Assembly (NCBI RefSeq): GCF_021538895.1
Contig: NZ_JADDRL010000006.1
Coordinates: forward strand, 62,001 to 126,000
Origin: Streptomyces olivochromogenes
GTDB taxonomy: Bacteria; Actinomycetota; Actinomycetes; Streptomycetales; Streptomycetaceae
Direction: 5' to 3'
Length of the DNA: 64,000 bases
The position numbers were made by a program, and so were the translations under genes. The notes beneath the pieces were generated by a model that had not been told where the DNA came from, did no database searches, and saw only the letters and a program-made list of their open reading frames with translations. Below are positions 1-8,488 of the stretch, one piece after another (position 1 is the stretch's first letter; each line of letters begins with the position of its first letter).

Positions 1-590
1 AGCGTGAGGTCGGCACCGACGATCGGTGTGTACGCCGTACCGGGCGACGTCGAGCCGTCGAGGGCGCCCAGGATCACCGTCGCGGTCAGGCCGGGCGCGG
101 TGACCGTGGGCAGGTCGGGGTGGTGCTCGAAGTGCGGCTCGGTGTGGCGGTGCTCGTCCGGCAGCGCGACCCACAACTGCGCGCCGTGCAGGAAGCGGGC
201 GTGCGGCTTCGGGCTCTCCTCGGAGTGGCTGATCGCCCGGCCCGAGGTCATCAGCCCGAGCTCCTTGGGCCGGATGGCCTGCAGACTGCCGGTCGAGTCG
301 CGGTGCAGCACCTCGCCCTGGTGCAGCCAGCTCACCGTCTGCAGTCCCATGTGGGGATGCGGCGGGACCTGCATGCCGGGCTCGTCGGCGATGTCGTCGG
401 GGCCGTAGTGGTCGACGAAGCACCACGCGCCGATCATGCGGCGGCCCAGGTTGGGCAGCAGCCGCCGTACCTCGGTCGACTCGCCCAGCCGGACCTGGCG
501 AGGACTCAGCAGCTCCCGGACGGGCTCGGCGACGACGAACCCCCGGCCGCCGCACACACTGGGCACCGACTGACGGTCAAGATTGCTCAT
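1..590 (-). CDS. Pirin family protein (C-terminus outside window)
   Basis: The reading frame begins with ATG at 588-590 and runs off the left edge, so about 196 residues are visible. The residues HPHMGLQTV, GEVLHRDS and the later SHSEES are the conserved metal-binding cupin core of pirins (iron-binding, often quercetinase-like or redox cofactor proteins). No Shine-Dalgarno site precedes the ATG; instead a -10-like TAGGTT lies six bases upstream, suggesting a leaderless mRNA. It diverges from a LysR gene at 741, a common arrangement in which the regulator controls the pirin gene. The biochemical role is inferred only from the family. Confidence 0.9.
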   Translation of the reverse strand, partial: MSNLDRQSVPSVCGGRGFVVAEPVRELLSPRQVRLGESTEVRRLLPNLGRRMIGAWCFVDHYGPDDIADEPGMQVPPHPHMGLQTVSWLHQGEVLHRDSTGSLQAIRPKELGLMTSGRAISHSEESPKPHARFLHGAQLWVALPDEHRHTEPHFEHHPDLPTVTAPGLTATVILGALDGSTSPGTAYTPIVGADLT

Positions 591-667
591 GCCGCCAACC
601 TAGCCCCGCCACGGCGTCACCGGCAGGCCAACGCGGCTGCATGCTCGGCCGTTCGGCCAGCATGCGG

Positions 668-742
668 CTCGAAGACGCGAGACTCGAAGACGTGACGCTC
701 GAAGAGCCGTGCGGCCCGGTCGGTGTGGATACTCGTTCGAGT
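668..742. promoter_or_regulatory. CTCGAAGA iterons between pirin and LysR genes
   Basis: Three copies of CTCGAAGA start at 668, 683 and 698, exactly 15 bp apart. A related inverted repeat, ACTCG-TT-CGAGT, lies at 731-742 across the LysR start codon. The spacing and position between divergent genes suit a LysR binding region, but the binding protein is inferred. Confidence 0.45.
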
Positions 743-1646
743 GGAAAGCTCATCCCTCGACCTGAATCTGCTGCGCACCTTCCTGGCCGTGTACCGGTCG
801 GGCTCCTTCACGGGTGCCGGGCAGCTGCTGGGGCTGTCGCAGCCCACGGTGACCACCCAGATGCGGACGCTGGAACGGCAGGTGGGGCGGGAGCTGTTCG
901 AGCGGCTGCCCCGGGGCGTCGCGCCGACGGCCGTGGCCGAGGAGCTGGCGGCCCGCGTCGCCGCGCCGCTCGACCAACTCGCCACCGTGGCCGGTCCGCA
1001 CCCGGCGCCGGGCGGCCGGGCCGAACCGGTCCACCTCGCCGGCCCCGCCGAAGTGCTGTGCGCCCGCGTACTGCCCGCCCTGGCCCCCCTGGTCGCCGAG
1101 GGCGTACGGCTGCGCGTGGCGACGGGGCTGACGGATCCGCTGCTCGACGAACTGCGCGCCGGACGCCACGACCTGGTGATCGCCACCCGGCGCCCACACG
1201 GCCGCACCCTGAGCGCGGCGCCGCTCGCCGACGAGGAGTTCGTCCTGGTCGCCGCACCGGTGTGGGCCGAGCGGCTGAAGGAGCCGCTGGCCGTCGAGGG
1301 GCCCGCCGCGCTGCACCGCGTACCGCTCATCACCTACGCGGAGGACCTGCCGATCGCCCGGCGCTACTGGCGCCACGTCTTCGGCCGCCGACTCTCCTGC
1401 CCCGCCGCGCTGACCGTACCGGACCTGCGCGGAGTCCTGGCCGCGGTGGTCGCGGGCGCCGGTTTCACCGTGCTGCCCCGCTACCTCTGCCACGACCAGC
1501 TGGCCGCCGGCACCCTCGTACCGCTCCACGACCCCGACGACCCACCGATCAACACAGCCTTCCTGGTCCAACGCCCCGGCACCCCCGACAACCCCGACGT
1601 GCCCCGAGTCCGTGACCATCTGCTGCGGGCGGCACGTTCTTGGTAG
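741..1646 (+). CDS. LysR family transcriptional regulator
   Basis: This is a transcription factor of about 301 residues. The N-terminal winged helix (residues about 5-65) contains DLNLLRTFLAV, the recognition segment QPTVTTQMRTLE and the typical RLPRG end. A periplasmic-binding-like effector domain follows. GTG at 741 is preferred over GTG at 723 because it gives the usual short lead into the DNA-binding domain and has a -10-like GATACT seven bases upstream, suggesting a leaderless message. It diverges from the pirin gene, its probable target. The inducer cannot be read from sequence. Confidence 0.85.
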   Translation: MESSSLDLNLLRTFLAVYRSGSFTGAGQLLGLSQPTVTTQMRTLERQVGRELFERLPRGVAPTAVAEELAARVAAPLDQLATVAGPHPAPGGRAEPVHLAGPAEVLCARVLPALAPLVAEGVRLRVATGLTDPLLDELRAGRHDLVIATRRPHGRTLSAAPLADEEFVLVAAPVWAERLKEPLAVEGPAALHRVPLITYAEDLPIARRYWRHVFGRRLSCPAALTVPDLRGVLAAVVAGAGFTVLPRYLCHDQLAAGTLVPLHDPDDPPINTAFLVQRPGTPDNPDVPRVRDHLLRAARSW

Positions 1647-1713
1647 CGGTGGCGGGGCCGTCGCTGGGTGGCGTGGACCGGGCGGGCCGTACCCGCTCGA
1701 CACAGGCCGACCG

Positions 1714-2322
1714 TCACAGGCCCCCTCCTCGCGTCACGGGATGGGACATCTGGTAGGCCAGCCTGCGGCCGGCGTCCTCGCCGATGTCCGTGAGGACCTC
1801 GTCCAGTCGAAGGAAGGCCTCCCAGACCGGGCGTCCGCCGGCGCCCGCGAGGCGGGCCACGACGAGGTCCTCCAGCGCCGGGACGCGCTTGTTCTTCCAG
1901 ATTTTGTCGGCCAGGCTGACCAGCAGGTCGTCGACGCCGGCTTCCGGCGCGTCCCACGAGGCGTGCGTGCCGGCGAACCGGGCGAGGCGGGCCGGCACCC
2001 CGTGCGCCAACAGGAGCGCGCGCCCCGCCTCCTCGTGCTCCGCGCCGGGCCCGGAGAGCTCGGCGGGGTGCAGGGCCTTGCCGATGTCGTGCGTGGCGGC
2101 ACCGAAGAGCACCGCGTCCCGGTCGACCTCCAGCGCCGGGCACTCCCGGGCGAGCCGGTCGAGGAGTTGCGCCGCGACCTCGTGCACCGCCCGGAGGTGC
2201 GCCACCAGCCGGGGCGGGGCATTCAGCGTGTGCAGCAGCTCGGCGGCCTCGGGGGGAAGCGGTCTCAGGGGCGGGTCCCCCGTCTCGTCCACGGCGAGGG
2301 AGATCACGTCTGCTGGGGTCAC
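1714..2322 (-). CDS. HD-domain phosphohydrolase
   Basis: This is a 202-residue soluble protein with the HD-superfamily metal site: an early His (LVAHLRAVHEVA), the doublet in AATHDIGKAL near residue 78, and a later His-Asp region (GTHASWDAPE ... SLADKIWK). Such proteins hydrolyse nucleotide or other phosphate esters using divalent metals. It is a compact single-domain protein without signal peptide or membrane segments. It stands alone, convergent with the LysR gene and downstream of the GH47 gene on the same strand. Substrate unknown. Confidence 0.8.
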   Translation of the reverse strand: MTPADVISLAVDETGDPPLRPLPPEAAELLHTLNAPPRLVAHLRAVHEVAAQLLDRLARECPALEVDRDAVLFGAATHDIGKALHPAELSGPGAEHEEAGRALLLAHGVPARLARFAGTHASWDAPEAGVDDLLVSLADKIWKNKRVPALEDLVVARLAGAGGRPVWEAFLRLDEVLTDIGEDAGRRLAYQMSHPVTRGGGL

Positions 2323-2367
2323 CGGGCCACAGTAGTCACCGGCGCGCGCTCCCGGAACGCCTCCGCG

Positions 2368-4245
2368 TCACACCCTCTCCCACCGCCACTGCTGCGAGGC
2401 CGCGCCGCTCACCGGCCGCTGCACCACCGCGGCCCCGTTGCCGGTCCCGTCGACGTCGGCCGCCTTGCCGCTGTTGCGGTCGACGAGGCGCTGATAACCG
2501 TCGGCCACCGGCTGCACCGTCCACTGCTGGGTGGCGGTGCCGTTGTGGGCCCACTGGTTCAGGGCGGTGCCGTCCGCCGTGGAGGAACGCGGCACCTCCA
2601 GCACCTTGCCGCTGTGCAGGCTGGTCAGCTTGGTGTAGCCGCCCGAAGTCGTGGCGATCCAGCGCTGGTTGGCCCCAGAGTGCGCCGTCCACACGATCAC
2701 CGCGCCGCCGTCCGAGGTCGAGGACCCGCTCACGTCCATCGCGCGCCCGGTGGCCCGGTTGAGCAGCCGGAAGGTCCCGTTCGGGGCGGGCGCGGCGACC
2801 CGGACGGCGCCGCGCAGCACATTGCCCTCGGTGGTGAGGTAGTTGGTGGTGTAGTCGAAGCGCGGCGCACCCGCCCACAGCAGGTAGAAGTACTTCATGT
2901 TCTCCGAGTACCAGTAGCCGGGGGTCAGATCGCCCTTGGTCGTCGGGTTCGTCCGCAGGTCCGACACGACCGTGTAGCCGCCCGCGACCTTGCAGTGCGA
3001 CTTCTGCGCCGTCCACAGCCACTTGGCGCGGTCGCGGTAGACCTCCTTGCCGGTCAGCAGCCACAGGAACAGCGCCGAGTCCACGTACTCGGGCCTGAGT
3101 TGGTAGGCGTTGCTGGTCGCGGCGAGCGTCGTGTAGTCGATGGCCTCCGGCGGCAGCCGGTACTGCGTCAGCGCGGCCGTCCACGAGGAGTGGTACGACT
3201 CGCCCTCGGCCACGTTCCCGCCCTGGGCGAGCAACCCGGCGTAGAAGGCGGTGAGTTCGGACTGTCCCCGGCCCACCAGCGCCCCGCTGTTCATGTCGAC
3301 CGCCCGGAACCACAGCCGCCCGCCGTAGGTCTCCCCGAGCCGTTGCAGGACCGCCGCGGTCAGCGTCCGGTACCAGCCGCGGATCTCGGTGTCCCCGAAG
3401 AACTGGTAGGCGTCCCACAGGTACTCGAAGTACGAGTCCACGGGCGGGTCCACCCGGGCGGTCGGGTCGGTCCAGGCGCCGGTCTCCACGTTGAGCGTCG
3501 TACCGACCAGGTCGAGCGCGGAGCGCCGGTCGTACGGGGCCTTCAGCGCCCGCTTCGCCGCGTTGAAGTACTTCTGGTCACCGGTGAGTTGGGACAGCCA
3601 TCCGAGCTCGGTGATGTTGCTGCCGATCTCGGCGAGCGGCACCTGGTTGCCGCTGACCGCGCCGGTGCGCAGGTTGACGTACCGGTACGGCGCCCCGGTC
3701 GGCGACGAGGTGAACGCGGGCAGCAGCCGGTCGGCCAGGTCGCGGGCCTTGGTGAGCAGGACGGTGTTGCCGGTGCAGTGGTAGCCGGAGAGGAGGCCGC
3801 CGACCAGCCGGATGATCGTCTCGAAGACGTGCACGCTCGCGTCGCGGTCGAAGTCCAGGTTCCCGGCGATCCAGGAGACGGCCGCGTCCAGCTCGCCGTC
3901 CAGCTCCATCAGGTACAGCGTGTCCAGCGACTCCACGATCGTCAGGCCCAGCGGCACCCCGCTGATGAAGAACTCCGAGCCGGTGCCGCTCACCGGCCGC
4001 AGCTCGTCCCGGCCCCAGGCCTGCCGCCGGTAGGCGGTCCAGGCGGTGAGGAACTCCTGGCGTACGTCGTCCGCGAGCGCCGGGTCGGCCGGTCCGGGCG
4101 CGGCGGCGGACGCCGGTGCCGCGCCCGGGCCGCCGAGCGCGGCGAGCGCGGCCGTGGCTCCCGCCGCCGTGCGCAGCAGGGCGCGCCGGGTGAGCCGGGC
4201 GCCCGGGGGGTCGGCCGGGAAGCTGCTGGTTGGGGTGGCTGCCAT
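2368..4245 (-). CDS. Secreted GH47 alpha-mannosidase with ricin-type lectin domain
   Basis: This 625-residue exported protein starts with a twin-arginine signal (TRRALLRTAAG, then an Ala-rich stretch ending near residue 50). Residues about 60-490 match glycoside hydrolase family 47 (alpha-1,2-mannosidase-type (alpha/alpha)7 barrel), seen in GVPLGLTIVESLDTLYLM, VFETIIRLVGGLLSGY and AEIGSNITELGWLS. Residues about 495-625 are a ricin-B/CBM13 lectin with repeated QQW-like motifs (GANQRW, TQQW, SQQWRW). The ATG is preceded by GGAGG. A 12-bp palindrome upstream suggests LacI-type sugar control. Likely substrates are mannose-rich glycans or mannans outside the cell; this is family-based inference. 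Confidence 0.88.
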   Translation of the reverse strand: MAATPTSSFPADPPGARLTRRALLRTAAGATAALAALGGPGAAPASAAAPGPADPALADDVRQEFLTAWTAYRRQAWGRDELRPVSGTGSEFFISGVPLGLTIVESLDTLYLMELDGELDAAVSWIAGNLDFDRDASVHVFETIIRLVGGLLSGYHCTGNTVLLTKARDLADRLLPAFTSSPTGAPYRYVNLRTGAVSGNQVPLAEIGSNITELGWLSQLTGDQKYFNAAKRALKAPYDRRSALDLVGTTLNVETGAWTDPTARVDPPVDSYFEYLWDAYQFFGDTEIRGWYRTLTAAVLQRLGETYGGRLWFRAVDMNSGALVGRGQSELTAFYAGLLAQGGNVAEGESYHSSWTAALTQYRLPPEAIDYTTLAATSNAYQLRPEYVDSALFLWLLTGKEVYRDRAKWLWTAQKSHCKVAGGYTVVSDLRTNPTTKGDLTPGYWYSENMKYFYLLWAGAPRFDYTTNYLTTEGNVLRGAVRVAAPAPNGTFRLLNRATGRAMDVSGSSTSDGGAVIVWTAHSGANQRWIATTSGGYTKLTSLHSGKVLEVPRSSTADGTALNQWAHNGTATQQWTVQPVADGYQRLVDRNSGKAADVDGTGNGAAVVQRPVSGAASQQWRWERV

Positions 4246-4268
4246 GAGAGGCCTCCGTCCGGAGTGTT

Positions 4269-4280
4269 GACAACGTTGTC
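4269..4280. promoter_or_regulatory. LacI-type operator upstream of GH47 gene
   Basis: GACAACGTTGTC is a perfect 12-bp palindrome 24 bp upstream of the GH47 start codon. Palindromes with a central CG are typical of LacI-family repressors of sugar-hydrolase genes. No LacI gene lies beside it; the only one in the window is at 24452, whose own suspected sites differ. The rest of the 296-bp interval up to the cupin gene shows no further gene. Confidence 0.6.
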
Positions 4281-4541
4281 TGGGCTTATTTCATGGCTCA
4301 GGGGGCGTTGCGTGCGGGAGGTGCGGCGGAAACGGCCTCGCGTGGCGGGGAGTTGCGGGGCGGGCGGGCGGCGCGCAGGTAGCCGAGTCTGAGGTGATGG
4401 GCGTGAGCATGTCAATCAGGCTGCGCGACTTCGCTGCCCGGACGCCCGGCACGAAGCGCCCTTCCGCCGAATGGCGCCGCCGAGTTGACGGGCAGACGAT
4501 GGAGTCGGCCGTGGCGCACGGCCGGAAGGGAGGACATCGGC

Positions 4542-4907
4542 ATGTTGGAAGTGAAGACGGTCGAGAAGCCGGACGAACGGCGTGACTTCCCCCGTGGCCA
4601 CCTCGAAGCCGTGCACCTGACCGGGCTCGACTTCGCCGTGAGCACGTTCGAACCGGGCTGGCGCTGGTCCCAGTCCGTGGCGCCGATCGCGGGCACCGAG
4701 AGCTGCCAGGTGCCGCACAGCGCCTATGTCGTGCAGGGCCGGTTGCACATCCGCATGGACGACGGCGGCGAGTGCGAGGTCGGCCCCGGCGACGTGTTCG
4801 TGTGCCCGCCCGGGCACGACGCCTGGGTCGTGGGGGACGAGCAGGTCGTGATGTACGACTTCGCGGGACCCACGGCACAGCGGTACGCGAAGGCTCCGGA
4901 AATCTGA
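4542..4907 (+). CDS. Cupin domain protein
   Basis: This is a 121-residue single-domain cupin. The beta-barrel motifs are PHSAYVVQGRLHIRMDDG (first cupin motif) and GPGDVFVCPPGHDAWVVG (second). ATG at 4542 is chosen over an ATG 19 codons upstream because AGGGAGG at 4527-4533 sits at the right distance. No catalytic assignment is possible; small cupins of this type bind a metal or small ligand. Convergent with the quinone oxidoreductase gene, separated by a strong hairpin. Confidence 0.75.
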   Translation: MLEVKTVEKPDERRDFPRGHLEAVHLTGLDFAVSTFEPGWRWSQSVAPIAGTESCQVPHSAYVVQGRLHIRMDDGGECEVGPGDVFVCPPGHDAWVVGDEQVVMYDFAGPTAQRYAKAPEI

Positions 4908-4923
4908 CCCGGACACCTCTGAC

Positions 4924-4967
4924 GCCCCGCGGTGCGCCGGGTCCCTCGGCGAACGCCACCGCGGGGC
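4924..4967. terminator. Bidirectional hairpin between convergent genes
   Basis: GCCCCGCGGTG at 4924-4934 and its exact complement CACCGCGGGGC at 4957-4967 form an 11-bp stem with a 22-nt loop. It sits between two convergent stop codons, as expected for a shared terminator. There is no U tract, which is usual in GC-rich actinomycetes. Confidence 0.6.
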
Positions 4968-4991
4968 ACCCGTACGACGGGCCGCCTCCGG

Positions 4992-5963
4992 TCAGACCGT
5001 GACGACGATCTTCCCGCGGGTGCGCTGCTCCTCCAGGTACCGGATGGCCTCGACCGCCTCGCCCAGCGGGTACGTCCGGTCGATCACCGGAGCGAGCTTC
5101 CCGGAGTCGGCGAGTTCCCGCAGCGCCACCAGGGCCTCCTTGCTCGGAGCCGGTCCGACGAGCGGCAGCACGCGTCCGCGCACGAGCGGGGAGAGCACCA
5201 CGCCCCGGAGGAGCAGGCCGACGGCGCCGAGCAGCCGGCCGGGGCTGCCGCCGCTGGCGAGGATGATGGTGCCGCCCGGCCGCAGGACGCGCCGGAGCGC
5301 GAAGATCCCGTGGTTGGCGATGAGGTCGAGGACGACGTCGTAGCGCTGCCCGCCGCGCGTGAAGTCCTCCCGGGCGTAGTCGATCACGTGGTCCGCGCCG
5401 AGCGAGCGCACCAGGTCGGCGTTGCGCGCACTGCACACGCCGGTCACCTCCGCGCCGAGCGCAGTGGCGATCTGCACCGCGAACGTGCCGACCCCGCCCG
5501 AGGCACCGTTGACCAGCACATGCTGCCCCGGCCGCAGGCCCGCCACGTCCCGCAGCCCGCGCAGGGCGGTGTTGCCGGCCAGCGGCAGCGCCGCCGCCTG
5601 CTCGAAGGTCAGGCCGGCCGGCTTGCGTTCCACCGCCGCGTCCGGGACGCACGCGTACTCCGCGAGGGTTCCGTCCACCTCGCCGAACACCTCGTCACCG
5701 GGCCGGAGACCGGCCACGTTCCGGCCGACGGCCGTCACCTCACCCGCGAAGTCCCGGCCGCGGACGGTGGCCCGGGGTGCCCGCAGTCCCAGCGCCAGCC
5801 GGGCCACGTACGGGTCGCCGCGCATGAGGTGCCAGTCGTAGGCGTTCAGCGCGGCGGCCCGTACCCGCACCAGCACCTCGTCGTCGCCGGGCACCGGCCG
5901 GTCCACGTCCCTGAGTCGCAACACGTCCGGTGCGCCGTACCGGTCCTGGACCACTGCCTTCAT
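4992..5963 (-). CDS. NAD(P)-dependent alcohol dehydrogenase / quinone oxidoreductase
   Basis: This is a 323-residue medium-chain dehydrogenase/reductase. The GroES-like N-terminal domain contains AALNAYDWHLMRGD and GRDFAGEVTAVG. The Rossmann domain has the nucleotide motif NGASGGVGTFAVQIA near residue 155 and ends with the typical LEEQRTRGKIVVTV. The catalytic-zinc cysteines of classical alcohol dehydrogenases are absent, which fits zinc-independent quinone oxidoreductases. GAGGGGGAG precedes the ATG. It lies 111 bp downstream of the desulfhydrase-like gene on the same strand. Confidence 0.85.
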   Translation of the reverse strand: MKAVVQDRYGAPDVLRLRDVDRPVPGDDEVLVRVRAAALNAYDWHLMRGDPYVARLALGLRAPRATVRGRDFAGEVTAVGRNVAGLRPGDEVFGEVDGTLAEYACVPDAAVERKPAGLTFEQAAALPLAGNTALRGLRDVAGLRPGQHVLVNGASGGVGTFAVQIATALGAEVTGVCSARNADLVRSLGADHVIDYAREDFTRGGQRYDVVLDLIANHGIFALRRVLRPGGTIILASGGSPGRLLGAVGLLLRGVVLSPLVRGRVLPLVGPAPSKEALVALRELADSGKLAPVIDRTYPLGEAVEAIRYLEEQRTRGKIVVTV

Positions 5964-6074
5964 GGGCTCCCCCTCGCTCTGTCGGCAGCGTAGGGCGAGC
6001 CGTGGCGGCCGGGCATCCGGGGGATGCCGTAGTCCCGGAGGATGACGGGCGGGCGGCCCCGGGGACCGGCGCCG

Positions 6075-7049
6075 TCACAAGTCGTAGGGGACGGCGCCCT
6101 CTTCGGCGTAGGCGACGGCCTCCGCGTGCCCGAACAGGCCGGGCAGCCCGCCGGTGTGCACGAACACCGTCCGCTCGCCGGGCCGGACGTCACCGTCCCG
6201 CACGGCGGCGGCCAGTCCGGCCAGCGCCCGCCCGGTGTAGACGGGGTCCAGGACGAGGCCCTCGGTGCGGGCGGCGAGGCGGAGCGCCTCGGCCGCCGGT
6301 CCGGTGAGCCTCGCGTACCCGTCGCCCACCTGGTCGCGCCGCACCCGCAGCCGGTCCGGGGCGACGCTCTCCTCGGTGAGCGGGGCCGCGAACTCCGCCG
6401 CGGCGGCCGCCGGATCGGGCAGGGCTCCCACATCGACCCCGAGCACCGAGTCCGCGCCCAGGGCTGCGACGAGTCCCGCCATCGTCCCGCCGGACCCGAG
6501 GGCGACGACCGCCGTCCGCAGGTCCGGCACCTGGCGGCGCAGCTCCTCGCCGCACCGCACGTAGCCCCGCGCGCCCAGCACACTGGAGCCGCCGAACGGG
6601 ACGAGCGCGGGCCGGGCGCCCTTCTCGCGCAGCCGCTCGCAGACGGCGGCCGCCGCCGCGTCCAGGCCCGCCCGGTCCACCTCGCCGGCCCAGACCGGCC
6701 GCGCCCCGAACAGGCCGTCAAGGGCCAGGTTCCCGGACCGCGACGCGCCCGGCGACCCGCGCAGGACGAGGACCACGTCCAGGCCGAGCCGGGCGCCGGC
6801 GGCGGCCGTCAGCCGGGCGTGGTTGCTCTGTGCCGCTCCGGTGGTCACCAGCGTGTCGGCGCCCTCGGCGAGCGCCGCGCCCACGGTCCACTCCAGCTTG
6901 CGGATCTTGTTGCCGCCACCGCCGAGCCCCGTGAGGTCGTCACGCTTGACCCACAGGTCGTCCGGGCCGAGCCCGAGCGCGGCGGCCAGCCGGGGCGCCG
7001 GTTCCACGGGAGTGGGGAAGGTGCCGAGTTCCACGGGCGGATGGGTCAT
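6075..7049 (-). CDS. D-cysteine desulfhydrase / ACC deaminase family PLP enzyme
   Basis: This 324-residue protein belongs to fold-type II pyridoxal-phosphate enzymes. GGGGNKIRKLEW near residue 45 holds the Schiff-base lysine, TTGAAQSNHARLTAAA is the conserved Asn/His region, and ALGSGGTMAGL is the glycine-rich phosphate loop. Family members release sulfide and ammonia from D-cysteine or open 1-aminocyclopropane-1-carboxylate; the sequence alone does not decide between them. The frame is open far upstream, but this ATG is chosen because the conserved start of the family (a TFPTPVE-like opening) follows it directly. Confidence 0.85.
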   Translation of the reverse strand: MTHPPVELGTFPTPVEPAPRLAAALGLGPDDLWVKRDDLTGLGGGGNKIRKLEWTVGAALAEGADTLVTTGAAQSNHARLTAAAGARLGLDVVLVLRGSPGASRSGNLALDGLFGARPVWAGEVDRAGLDAAAAAVCERLREKGARPALVPFGGSSVLGARGYVRCGEELRRQVPDLRTAVVALGSGGTMAGLVAALGADSVLGVDVGALPDPAAAAAEFAAPLTEESVAPDRLRVRRDQVGDGYARLTGPAAEALRLAARTEGLVLDPVYTGRALAGLAAAVRDGDVRPGERTVFVHTGGLPGLFGHAEAVAYAEEGAVPYDL

Positions 7050-7123
7050 GTCGTCCGTCCTTCTTGTCTGCGGTGGATGCGGCGGCTGTGCGGCAAGTCG
7101 ACCACACATCGGCGCCGCCCGCC

Positions 7124-8488
7124 TCACACCGGCAGCAGCCGTCCGACCAGCCCGCTGAGCTGCCGGGCCGTGCGGCACTCGTGCATCTCGACCAACTCCG
7201 CGTAGGCGGGCGCGGCGGAGTCTCCGGTGCCCCACTGGGAGCGCTGCTCGGGGTTCAACCAGTAGACCCGCCGGGCCCGTTCGGCGATGCGGCGGACGGC
7301 GGGCAGGTTCGGGTCGCTCTGGTTCGTCCGGGCGTCCCCGAGGACGAACACGGTCGTGCGCGGGCCGACCGCGTCGCCGTACCGCTCGGCGAACTCGCCC
7401 AGCGCGACGCCGTAGTCGCTGCTGCCGTGCCAGCCGGTGAGCGTCGCCTCCGCCCCGATGCGGGCGCTGAGCCCCTCCGGGTCGGCCGTGCCGTGGTCGA
7501 GGAGCGCGGTCACCTCGTCGATCCGGTTGACGAAGGCGAACACCCGCACCTTGCTGAACTGGTCGTGCAGCGCCTGCACCAGCAGCATCGTGAAGTCGGA
7601 GAAGCCGGACACCGAGCCCGACACGTCGCACAGCAGCACCAGTTCGGGGCGGACCGGCCGGCGCCGACGCAGCACCGGCCGCATCGGCACGCCGCCCGTG
7701 GACAGCGAGCCGCGCAGGGTGCGGCGCAGGTCGATCGTGCCGCGCGCGGCCCGCCGGCGCCGGGCGGCGAGCCGGGTGGCCAGCTTCCGGGCCAGCGGCT
7801 GCGCCGCCCGGCGCAGCTCGGCCAGCTGGTCCCGGCCCGCGAACAGGAAGTCGACCCGGTCGGCGGTCGGCCGCACCGCGCGCCGGGCGAGCATGTCCCG
7901 GTCGCGCCGCTCGGCGACCCGCCGCCGCGCCTCCGACCCCACCATCGCGCGGAACGCCTCGATACGGCGCCGGATCTCGTCGTCGAGCAGCCGGTCGGCG
8001 AACTCCGGGCCGCCGCCCCCGTTCCGCTCCCGGACGCCCGTGCGCACCCGGGCCAGCAGTGTCTGCGGGCGGAGCCGGTCGAGGGTCTGGTACGCCGACC
8101 AGCCGTCCGAGTCCGGCGAACTCCCGTATCCGCCCAGCCCGTCGACGGCCTCGGCCGCCAGCCGCGCCATCAGGGCCCGGTCGTCGGCCGCCAGCGCCTC
8201 GGCGAGCCGGTCGCGCAGTTCCTCGCGGTCCGCCGCCCCGGTGCCGGGCGCGCCGATGCCGCGCGGGAAGTACAGGTCGAAGACGGGATCGAACACCGTC
8301 CGGTGGCCCGTCCCGTGCAACAGCGTCGCCGCCAGGCCCTCGCGCAGCAGCTCCCGGTCGGCGAGCCCGAGCGCCTCGACGGCGCGGGCGGCGTCGACGG
8401 TCTCGCCGGTGCCGACCCGGACACCGTGCGCGCGCAGCGCCCCGACAAGGCCCGTCAGGCGCTCGGGGACGCCGGCGGGCGTGGTCAC
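7124..8488 (-). CDS. VWA domain protein, CoxE-like partner of MoxR ATPase
   Basis: This is a 454-residue cytosolic protein. The C-terminal half is a von Willebrand A domain with the metal-ion-dependent adhesion motif LLCDVSGSVSGFS (DxSxS) near residue 280 and a later GDART segment. The N-terminal half is helical and very Arg-rich. The GTG start overlaps the TGA of the upstream MoxR gene in a GTGA junction, so the pair is translationally coupled. MoxR/CoxE-type pairs act as chaperones in metalloenzyme maturation. No client such as CO dehydrogenase is nearby, so the target is unknown. Confidence 0.87.
   Translation of the reverse strand: MTTPAGVPERLTGLVGALRAHGVRVGTGETVDAARAVEALGLADRELLREGLAATLLHGTGHRTVFDPVFDLYFPRGIGAPGTGAADREELRDRLAEALAADDRALMARLAAEAVDGLGGYGSSPDSDGWSAYQTLDRLRPQTLLARVRTGVRERNGGGGPEFADRLLDDEIRRRIEAFRAMVGSEARRRVAERRDRDMLARRAVRPTADRVDFLFAGRDQLAELRRAAQPLARKLATRLAARRRRAARGTIDLRRTLRGSLSTGGVPMRPVLRRRRPVRPELVLLCDVSGSVSGFSDFTMLLVQALHDQFSKVRVFAFVNRIDEVTALLDHGTADPEGLSARIGAEATLTGWHGSSDYGVALGEFAERYGDAVGPRTTVFVLGDARTNQSDPNLPAVRRIAERARRVYWLNPEQRSQWGTGDSAAPAYAELVEMHECRTARQLSGLVGRLLPV

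Noticed and set aside
1612-4392. A 926-codon open frame on the + strand opposite the GH47 and HD genes
   Set aside because: It has no recognisable domain, is Arg/Gly/Val-rich as expected for an antisense frame of GC-rich DNA, and lies over two clear genes on the other strand.
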